The translations under genes and the position numbers were made by a program. From contig CAKOHE010000034.1 in assembly GCA_934047225.1 (NCBI GenBank), positions 434,001 to 498,000 on the forward strand: a DNA stretch of 64,000 bases. Reading direction: 5' to 3'. This DNA is from Ypsolopha sequella (Eukaryota > Arthropoda > Insecta > Lepidoptera > Ypsolophidae). Below are positions 56,075 through 64,000 of the stretch, piece after piece (position 1 is the stretch's first letter; each line of letters starts with the position of its first letter). The notes beneath the pieces are model-generated. The model ran no database searches. It saw only the letters and a program-made list of their open reading frames with translations, and was not told the origin of the DNA.

Positions 56075-56365
56075 GACTGGTAGCTCAAGGCTAGAACGCT
56101 AGCCTCTCAATCTTGAGGTCCCAGGTTCGATCCCCGGTTCGAGTTTTTCGGAATTTATGTGCATAGTATTTGTTCTTACTTACCACTTGCGTGTATTTGT
56201 GCCCGAAGTACGGCGATAGGGCTCACCACCCATCATGGTGGGACCTAATATATTCGTCAGTGAAACGCGGGTGTATCGAGTGTGGACTGTGACTTGCATT
56301 TCACAGTTCACACTCGGAACACCCCTGACACCCCTTCGGGAATTCATGTCGTGGCAATATATATA
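56075..56365 (+). mobile_element. tRNA-derived SINE
   Basis: The head (56075-56143) is tRNA-like: GGTAGCTCAAGGCTAGAACG, an imperfect anticodon arm (CCTC...GAGG) and a B box GGTTCGATCCCCGG at 56124. The body contains GCCCGAAGTACGGCGATAGG and GGTGGGACCTAATATATTCG, and the tail region TGACACCCCTTCGGGAATTC is followed by AT-rich sequence. The degraded anticodon arm and attached body favour a SINE over a functional tRNA. It would be transcribed by Pol III and mobilised by a LINE. Confidence 0.75.
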
Positions 56366-57470
56366 AAACCGGCCAAGTGCGAGTCAGACTCGCGTACCTA
56401 GGGTTTCGTATTGTGGATGATAAATTTAATTTTGTCATTTTTATTCGTGAATTTCTCAACCGCTTTATTTTTCCTTTAATCTTTACGTAAACACATGTTA
56501 CCATGATTTTTTTCATATTTTTTGGTCCACCAGTTTTGGAGATAAGGGGGTTTTTTAAAGATTTCTCGAAACCAGTGCCAGTAAGTATAGTAAAAATATA
56601 TATTTTTAAAATCAGCTTTTTAATACCTACAATTTGATGTCCATATTGTATTTTTATAAAATATAGGTATATTTTTTATTTATTTTACTTCTTTTTTTAT
56701 ATTTCTCATTAGCGCTAAATTTTTTTTTAATCGTTATAGTTTTCCTGTAATTGGCCAGTTATGATCTATAATGTAATTTTTTTTCATATTTTTCGGTTTA
56801 CCAGTTTCGGAGATAAGGGGGGGGACATACATATTTTTGGGGTTTTTTAAAGATTTCTCAAAATCAGTGTCAGTAAATATATTTAAAGTATATATTTTTA
56901 CAATAAGCTTTTTAATACCTACAATTTGATACCAATATTGTATTTTTATAAAATATTTTATTTATTTATTTTACTTTTTTTTATATTTCTCATTAGTGCT
57001 GAATTTTTTTTAACGCTATAGTTTTCCTGTAATTGGCCAGTTATGATCTATAATTGTCATTTTTTTCATATTTTTCGGTCTACCAGTTTCGGAGGTAAGG
57101 GGGGGGACATATTTACAAATTTTTGGGGTTTTTTAAAGATTTCTCGAAACCAGTGGCAGTAAATATATTAAAAGTATATACTTTTAGAATCAACTTTTTA
57201 ATACCTACAATTTGATGCTCATTTTGTATTTTTAGGCAAATATTTTGTATTTTTTTCACTTTTGTTTTGGAAATATTTTGAACAATTTCAAATTTTTCAT
57301 GTTTTTTTTTACACCCTCATATGTGGGCAAATTAATGCTATTTTTTTGTCAAATTTCATGTATTTATCTTTAACGGTGCTAAAGTTATGAGGCTGTGACA
57401 TACGGACGGACGGACAACGGAGTCTCACCATAAAGGTTCCTTTTACCTTTTAGGTACTACGGAACCCTAA
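56365..57470 (+). repeat. GGCCAAGTGCGAGTC-family repeat, full copy
   Basis: Begins AACCGGCCAAGTGCGAGTCA and ends GGTACTACGGAACCCTAAC. Internally the block CGGAGATAAGGGGG / TTTTTTAAAGATTTCTCGAA / ACAATTTGAT recurs about every 285 bp (near 56535, 56815, 57095), so it is a tandemly repeated interior between conserved ends. Confidence 0.8.
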
Positions 57471-57511
57471 CAAGGTGACTTTTCCATCACCGTCCATATT
57501 TATACCGGAGG

Positions 57512-57692
57512 CTTGGTAAGTGATCAGCATCATGAATCGATAACAATTTCTGTGAAATTCGTATAATGAAATTTCGACTTCCCGTAGTAATTCATTCCCA
57601 GTCCTGAGTGAATCACTATGGGCAGTCGAAATTTCGTGTAATGGAATTTTACAAAAATCGTTATTGGTTTATGATGCTGATCACTTACCAAG
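57512..57692. mobile_element. Foldback element, tandem copy 1
   Basis: CTTGGTAAGTGATCAGCATC at the left pairs with the right end GATGCTGATCACTTACCAAG. The arms extend through GAATCGATAACAATTT and TTTCGACTTCCC, making nearly the whole 181 bp a hairpin. Confidence 0.88.
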
Positions 57693-57700
57693 GCTTAAGG

Positions 57701-57878
57701 GTTGGTAAGTGTACAGCATCATGAATCGATAACAATTTTTGTGAAATTCGCATAATGAAATTTCGACTTCCCATAGTAATTCACTCCCAGTCCTGAGTGA
57801 ATCACTGGGGAGTCGAAATTTCATTTTGTGAATTTTACAAAAATCGTTATTGGTTCATGATGCTGTTCACTTACCAAG
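57701..57878. mobile_element. Foldback element, tandem copy 2
   Basis: Same family and orientation as copy 1, nine bases downstream. Arms start GTTGGTAAGTGTACAGCATC. Differences include GGGGAGTCG for GGGCAGTCG and small indels. Confidence 0.88.
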
Positions 57879-57991
57879 GCTCAAGTATAAATTTGGACAA
57901 TGTTCACAAATTCACCTTGTATATAAATATACAGGGTGCTTGGTAATTCGACCTATTCCTTGGGGTATACAAGAGATCATTTCCAACAAAT

Positions 57992-58461
57992 TAAGGCGAT
58001 TACCATCGCCAAATTAGCAGCTCGATATTTGTCACTACGAATATCAACGGAAACGACATTGAAATAACGTTTATATCAGCGCGCAATGCATAGTGGCTGT
58101 TACGACGCTCGCTGCGTCCTTGATAGGGCGAAATAGGAGAAAATTATACTTTTCACATGGACGTGATTGTTCGATTGAATAATCATGTTATGTTTATAGC
58201 TATTAAGTTTATCTATTTATCAAAGCATAAATGAATTCAATCAGCCAAGCCACTTAGGAGCAGTAGGAAATTTAAGCCAAAAAACACCATGCAGTAAAAA
58301 AAAAAATCATGTAGAAGTTTTGGTGGTATGAAAAAGAAAAATGTTGCATATGTTTTCTAAGAGTTGATTATTCATAATACATTTTTTCATTATTTTTGGT
58401 TTGGCCATAAACAAGGAGTAGGCTTTAGAAAGTACCCATTTGGCAATAGTAAGGCCCTTAA
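57992..58461 (+). repeat. Dispersed repeat, copy 2
   Basis: Diverged copy of 5048-5456, from TTAAGGCGATTACCATCGCC to AAGTACCCATTTGGCAATAG. It carries about 60-70 bp not present in copy 1 (about 58240-58318). Preceded by CAGGGTGCTTGGTAATTCGA, possibly its true start. Confidence 0.78.
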
Positions 58462-60380
58462 GTCCTATCAACTAGGTGTCGAAAATGAATGGTCTCCGAG
58501 TTACGAAGGTTTTTATATTATTTTTCAAACTTTCAGACTAATAACCAAAAATAAATAATTTTGAAATAACTATTCCTCTCTCAGCACTTATTTATTATAT
58601 TTCTGATCAATGATAGATGAGTGACCATTAAAAAAAAAAATACGTGCCCTGAATTCCCATAATCTCAAAATTAAAAGGTCTTAAGTGGAATTCTTTTTGT
58701 GATCTTCAATTAATTTGTACTCTCCTGACTCTAACTTTAACACTACAGAGTTTCTGTCACTCATCTTTTTTCAAAATAAATAATACGTGCGTCGTGTTAT
58801 TCATCAGTCTTCAGTGATCACATCATCACGCACCAAAGTGTGGAAACAGACTGCATGTGTTTTTGTTATTGGTTACCTATCTATACCTATAATATATAAC
58901 TATACATCGTTACCGCGGAGCATTTCGGCGCTAGGGTTATCGGACGCATGTAGCGTAAATAATTTTCTTTCTATCTTCTATTTTTAATTTTTCCAAAAAA
59001 AATGTCTAGTTGTTTACTAAATTTTAATGTTGTTTGTTTTTGCTCTATCTTAAATACGGTAATACAGACAAGTTTTAAATAATAAAAGTTAGGGTTCCGT
59101 ACTCAGAGGGAGCCGAATTGTTTGTCAGGCGCTTCTATTTTAGCGCCTTGTTTTTTGACGCCTTTGATATTGCTGTTGCATCTGCACTGTTGTTAATTCC
59201 CATAATATTTTTAGGGTTTTGTACCCATATTTTGTGGTGTAGGTACCTTCGTGCGCAAGTCCGACTCGTGCTTGGCCGAATTATTTTCTAATCGTCAAAG
59301 TAAATTTTCAATATTGGGTTCACATTTACCATAAAACAAAGTAAGTAAGTAATTCAAATTAATGAAAATCGGTGTTTTTGCGTGAATTAATTTGATGTTA
59401 TTTTTAGACTTCCTTAAAAAAATAATAAATAATTAGTCCATAAAAGTTTTGTTCCCAAAATATCCCAATAATTTATATTTCACGAAATTTGCGTGCGACA
59501 ACCCTTGCGCTGGCGGCATCGCACCGGATTTGCACTCGCAATAATGTATTCGAGTAGATAATGACAAGTGAGACGCGGCATGGAGATTCCCGAGTACATC
59601 GTAAACGTAAAAGCTATTCAATTTGGGACTTTAGGCCCTACAATTAAGATTTACTAATGTGAAACGCACCGTCACCATGACTCCCGTACGCTCGTATTCT
59701 TGTATCATAAAAACGTATCTTTTTTGCATTTTGCAGTGGGATAAAAAGATTTCACCTTAACGGGACACCTGACGCTAGAACATCAACAACACCAGGTTTT
59801 CAAGGGTTCATTGGAAGAAACTAGGTCTCTCTTCATATTGAAGAAAACATATTTGATTTATCGTTCTTTTATCTAGAGATTCCACCTATAAACAATGTTT
59901 TAAGATTTATACTTTTGTCAAAAAAAATGTTTACCACCCTCTTTTTTTTTTCCAAACGTTCGTTTGAAACGGGTTAAGACGCGGTTAAGAGACCAAATAA
60001 TTTTTTTTATAAAATAGGCAATAGAAAAATATGTTACCTAAATCCAATATCTTTTTCCCTACAAAATATACTGACATATTTTGCTAAAAACACACCAATT
60101 TGTTGTTTCGCTGCGTGATCACTATAGTATTATGCGTCCAAGAATAAGAGGCCAAAGAGCCAACATATAATCGCTTCTATGAAAAGCAAATAAGGTCTTT
60201 GCCATTAGACTTATTGTGCTGGACGGGTAATAAAAAAAAGTTGCTAGGGTATGCCATCCTCTTAATCGAAGTTTTCAGGTATTTCAATATTATTCAATAA
60301 AATACACGAAATTTTTTCGACTATTTATCAAATTGTAGCACAGCATTTATTGCATAACTCTATTGAAGTAATCTAACGGA
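58462..60380. other. No gene seen; GGCCAAGTG fragment at 59085-59277
   Basis: AT-rich non-coding. 59085-59277 has AGGGTTCCGTACTCAGAGGG at one side and GTGCGCAAGTCCGACTCGTG then CTTGGCC at the other, a short inverted-ended member of the GGCCAAGTG family. The rest has no supported frame. Confidence 0.55.
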
Positions 60381-60494
60381 CTGTTTCGGACCAACCGAAA
60401 TAGGGCTAGTCCGTTCGCTCCGCTGGAGTTTAGGGCTCACCATAAAAGTCCATCGGACCAGGTCCGAGTCCTATTTGAACGGACCAACTTAGGG

Positions 60495-61136
60495 CTTTTA
60501 TTTGGTCCATATGACAGCTCGGACTATCAGCTTACTCTTAGATCTAGACCAGGACATCCTTTTATTTGGTCCATGTGACAGCTCGGACTATCAGCTTACT
60601 CTTAGATCTAGACCAGGACATCCTTTTATTTGGTCCATGTGACAGCTCGGACTATCAGCTTACTCTTAGATCTAGACCAGGACATCCTTTTATTTGGTCC
60701 ATGTGACAGCTCGGACTATCAGCTTACTCTTAGATCTAGACCAGGACATCCTTTTATTTGGTCCATGTGACAGCTCGGACTATCAGCTTACTCTTAGATC
60801 TAGACCAGGACATCCTTTTATTTGGTCCATGTGACAGCTCGGACTATCAGCTTACTCTTAGATCTAGACCAGGACATCCTTTTATTTGGTCCATGTGACA
60901 GCTCGGACTATCAGCTTACTCTTAGATCTAGACCAGGACATCCTTTTATTTGGTCCATGTGACAGCTCGGACTATCAGCTTACTCTTAGATCTAGACCAG
61001 GACATCCTTTTATTTGGTCCATGTGACAGCTCGGACTATCAGCTTACTCTTAGATCTAGACCAGGACATCCTTTTATTTGGTCCATGTGACAGCTCGGAC
61101 TATCAGCTTACTCTTAGATCTAGACCAGGACATCCT
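60495..61136. repeat. 64-bp satellite, 10 copies, built from a transposon end
   Basis: The unit contains GATCTAGACCAGGACATCCT, TTTATTTGGTCCATGTGACA and GCTCGGACTATCAGCTTACT. GATCTAGACC recurs at 60541, 60605 and every 64 bp to 61117, essentially without change. The first unit has CCATATGACAG, matching the inverted-repeat terminus at 55703; the others have CCATGTGACAG. Confidence 0.95.
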
Positions 61137-61717
61137 TTCGTACTTTCGTTTTTAGTGCCTTTGGTTATTTAATTCAAAAGAAACAACATGCAAAATAAAA
61201 AATGAATGATCTCCAGTTCCTGTTTGTCTAACGAACACAATATAATAGTATGTAAAATATTTTGGACGACTACTGTGTTATATGAGTAACTAAATGGATG
61301 TTTACTGTGAAATTCAATTGGTTTTGGAAACGGAAACTGGTGTTAATACTCGTCTAACGAACAATTTTTACGCTTTATTTTGTGCTCTTCTTCTCTAGAT
61401 AACTATACAGGCCGTAAACTTAATTATGTGCTTCCCAAAATATGTTTTGACTGAAAGAAAAGTGAAATAGATTGAAAAACATTTATGGAAAAAATCATGG
61501 TAATATGTGTTTACGTAAAGATTACATGAAAAATAAAGCGGTTAAGAAATTTCCGAAAAAAATGACAAAATTAAATTTATCATCCATAATACGAAACCCT
61601 GACTCGCACTTGGCTGTTTTTTTTAAATGTTACAATCATCAAGACATCATAGAGTTAATAAAATAATATTTTTATCAATAAGCGTAATAGGTAACAATGA
61701 GCTGATTGATGTTGTAT
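61137..61717. other. No gene seen; GGCCAAGTG-family fragment at 61490-61620
   Basis: AT-rich. About 61490-61620 is a reverse-orientation fragment of the GGCCAAGTG family (ATTTATCATCCATAATACGA, then CTGACTCGCACTTGGC). Confidence 0.5.
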
Positions 61718-62776
61718 TCTTTATTTTTAGGGTTTAATTTGATTAAAACAAAAAATTTAAATACCAATCATTTATTTATTTTCCTTTTATTACAATAAAT
61801 GAATGCTTCTTCTTGAATATTGTCTTCGGCGTCAAAATATTTACTGATACCGCCTAATAATTTATTTGTGGATTTACACCAATTATACGCAAAAAATACA
61901 CGGGTCAATTATACACGGGTCAGTAAAATATAGCAGAGCCACCAAAGTCCAAAAAACCAAGCCAAGTCGTCGGGAGAAATCACAAAAAACAGGGGAGAAC
62001 ACCATTGAGCACTTCCAAATCTCATTTAATGGAAACGGAAAAAAAAATAAAAAATGACATGACAGATATCCATCTATGTTGCCACTTAGGAAAAAAATAA
62101 ATTCCACAAATCTTTTTCAAAATTATCTTGATTAAAAGAAATGATATTTATAAAAACCAGCTGGAAGTCGCAAAAATTTTGAAGTAATATCTCTTCTAAT
62201 AAGATAAGAGGTAATTAAAAGAAAATATGGTAAAGTCGATTTTTTATGGTTAACTTAATGTTGCGTTGTGTATTGTAAATACATTCAGTTTATTTTTCTT
62301 CAATGTTTTTTTTTTTATATTTAAGATGGTTATTGATCATACTTAAGAATTATACAGGTAGTTAACTACCTTATAAAGTCGCTAAAGCATTTTTAGGGTC
62401 TAATAAAAATTACGGCTAAAAATCTCAAAAATCTGCTAGATCTAGCGACAAAGTCACTAAAATGGCAACACTGCTTCCATCTGCCATAGTAATTAACGTT
62501 CCGTTTCAACAAAACCCACGCAAACTTCTTTTATTTCAAAGAATTTTGTTTTATCCCCAAGGTATTTTTGCTGCAGTTTAATTTATTATGTGATATTTGA
62601 AATCTTTATGGTTCTATTAATAAAGTAGACAAATTACTAGACTTTATGAAATAACTATCTAGAGTGGAAAGAAACGTTTTATGTTTGGTAGCGCCCTCTG
62701 TTGAGCAATGTCAGACCATTTTTACTATCGCGATTTTGTACTGGAGCTAAAATGTACTGAGTGAAAGGACCCTGCC
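61718..62776 (+). repeat. Repeat family B, copy B3, left-truncated
   Basis: Matches B1 from about 17526 to its end, very closely from 61770 to 62340, ending GAGTGAAAGGACCCTG. It has a small local duplication (AGTTAACTACCTTATAAAG). The outer 170 bp of B1 is missing. Confidence 0.88.
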
Positions 62777-63250
62777 ATATGCATTTTGGTTGTTTTACAT
62801 AGAAATTTAACTTTGTTTTTGTGGGTCAAAAGTTTATTTTGGTCTAAAATAGCTGCGAGTGATTAGACATTGAGACACTCTTGCAAAACTATTACGAAAC
62901 CCACTTTGTTAGTTTTGTAAACATGCACTTGTCTCCCAGTGTCTCACATTATGTTGCAGTTGTACAAAATACAATTTTATTATTAAACCTGTTCTACTAG
63001 TACAGTACTAGCACAGTACCAATAAATACTAGTACAATAAAATAGGAAGAAAGAAAGGAAAAATTTATTTGGGAACAAAAAGAATACATAGCAAAGAAAC
63101 ATATAGGTACATAATAACTATTAACTTAAAACTAGTACTTATAATTAACATATTAAACACAATAGTCAAAAATTAGGATGAAGCTAAATAATAAATTAAA
63201 AATGATTACTATTAAAAGTAGTAAATTTAAACATTTCAATAATTTCTCAG
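62777..63250. other. No gene seen
   Basis: AT-rich sequence leading to the acceptor of the host exon at 63251. It contains an inverted AGTACTAGCACAGTACTAGT-like stretch near 63000 but no supported gene. Confidence 0.45.
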
Positions 63251-63369
63251 GTCCAGGGCTGATGGGTGATCAGTTCACAATTGGTGGTGACACTGAGTAT
63301 GTGGACATGGCCTGTTCTGTTCCACTAGACCAGGAAAGCCATGGACTTGTCACTACTAATGTTGAATCT
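63251..63369 (+). CDS. Host gene exon, unrecognised (exon i)
   Basis: Acceptor ATTTCTCAG and donor AATCT/GTAAGTAT are consensus. Reads PGLMGDQFTIGGDTEYVDMA then CSVPLDQESHGLVTTNVES. An ATG (MGDQFT) near the start could be an initiator if the exon is 5'-terminal. Balanced codon use and strong splice sites set it apart from the repeats. Ends in phase 0, matching the next exon. I do not recognise the family; the acidic, Gln/Thr-rich sequence suggests a nuclear or regulatory protein, but this is weak. Confidence 0.6.
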
Positions 63370-63866
63370 GTAAGTATTTGTTGTTTATCCAGGCTGTAAA
63401 TATACCATATTTTTTATTCCTATATTTTTAGCTTACGTAAGTTACTTAAGTATTTTTTTTATATTTCCCTGTGTTATATATATTTTTTTTATCCTATTCT
63501 ATGGTAAATCAATCAAACAATTTATTTATTGCCATAAATCACATGTACATTAATTTCAAGATGTTATTTATTTACAATTAGTTCCAATATGATTTTACCA
63601 ATAAGGTGTAGCTAGGTAAATTCTTCATATTAATTACACTATTCTAGTAACTATACATTGTACATACATTGACTCATGTATGTATCATATTTTCTAATAA
63701 ATATACAAAGCTATATCCCTTTAGCTTAAAAATATTGTAAACTGATATTGTTAGATCTGTCCGACAATATCAATCGCATGTGAACTCATACTACTCTTTC
63801 CTTTTCTCCCCTCGCTTCAGCCCCGTCCTGATTCAGTCGAACTATATTTGAAATTTTGTTTTCCAG
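63370..63866 (+). other. Putative intron between the two host exons
   Basis: 497 bp, GT...AG (GTAAGTATTTG at the start, TTTGTTTTCCAG at the end). AT-rich, no repeat family recognised. Confidence 0.6.
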
Positions 63867-63974
63867 CAACCCCAAATGACCCCCGAGACGATGATGGACT
63901 TGCAGTTTGAGCCTCAAACCATTTACACGTCTACACCGACCACTAGCACTCAACAAGTCACTTATTCAGTCAAG
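63867..63974 (+). CDS. Host gene exon, unrecognised (exon ii)
   Basis: 108 bp, phase 0 at both ends, acceptor TTTTCCAG, donor GTCAAG/GTATATAA. Reads QPQMTPETMMDLQFEPQTIY then TSTPTTSTQQVTYSVK. Thr/Gln/Pro-rich, as in transcription-factor activation regions. The gene continues beyond the window. Confidence 0.6.
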
Positions 63975-64000
63975 GTATATAAAATACAGAATGTAAGGGT

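Larger units (their letters stand above)
55703..60520. mobile_element. Region bounded by 26-bp inverted repeats
   Basis: GAGCTGTCATATGGACCAAA at 55703 and its complement ending at 60520 are inverted, with further similarity inward (CAAATAGGACT; repeated AGTCCG/GGTCCG motifs on both sides, about 150-180 bp). The 4.5-kb interior holds a SINE, a GGCCAAGTG repeat, two foldbacks and a dispersed repeat, but no transposase. Either a large composite non-autonomous element or two separate MITEs of one family. Confidence 0.45.

Noticed and set aside
56075..56143. Possible functional tRNA gene
   Set aside because: The B box is good but the anticodon arm is imperfect and a SINE-like body follows directly.

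Overview
This window is AT-rich eukaryotic nuclear DNA and looks like an insect genome, most probably a moth or butterfly. The evidence is GT-AG introns, no operons, dense non-LTR retrotransposons with FADD-type reverse transcriptases, THAP/P-type and Myb/SANT-type DNA transposon genes, and repeat signatures that I associate with Lepidoptera (a GGCCAAGTGCGAGTC terminus, a TTTTGCCCGCGGCTTCGC repeat, a TTTCGTCCACTGCTGGACAT repeat). No species can be named from sequence alone. Almost everything is mobile DNA. Ordinary host coding sequence is limited to one GKAP-like exon (about 47.5 kb) and two exons of an unrecognised gene at the right edge (63.25-63.97 kb), plus a broken intronless BARD1-like gene (8.7-9.85 kb).

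Layout. 1-8.4 kb: a 7.3-kb element bounded by two identical 225-bp direct repeats (TG...CA) and a 4-bp target duplication, with no coding interior but two minisatellites. 8.7-9.85 kb: BARD1-like RING+BRCT pseudogene, minus strand. 10.3-17.3 kb: a truncated CR1-like 3' end, then two broken RNase H-bearing non-LTR elements in opposite orientations. 17.36-29.65 kb: repeat family B, then a Myb/SANT-type DNA transposon (H1) that carries an inserted 2.06-kb THAP/P-like element (8-bp duplication CTCAAGTC) and a 173-bp GC-rich foldback MITE, then a multi-exon THAP/P-type transposase gene (minus strand, 28.7-23.2 kb) with one symmetric exon present three times. 29.65-41.12 kb: a CR1-like element (esterase-type ORF1, endonuclease/RT ORF2) inserted in an inverted copy of repeat B, itself split by a second, apparently intact non-LTR element (33.25-38.77 kb, minus strand). 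41.7-44.5 kb: a 2.73-kb non-coding element with 8-bp target duplication, G-runs and a duplicated hairpin-rich GC segment. 44.5-63 kb: decayed repeats, a broken RT, a P-type C-terminal fragment with a nested MITE, a complete non-autonomous H element (H2), a tRNA-derived SINE, paired foldbacks, and a 64-bp satellite made from a transposon end.

How it fits together. H2 serves as an empty site for both the MITE and the THAP element in H1, and full repeat B copies serve as reference for the site hit by the CR1-like element. The order of insertion can therefore be read: repeat B, then the CR1-like element, then the intact minus-strand element. Only that last element looks capable of making its own proteins. 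The P-type transposase, H1 SANT gene, BARD1-like gene and CR1-like element all carry frameshifts or stops; several lie in or near homopolymers, so some could be assembly errors.
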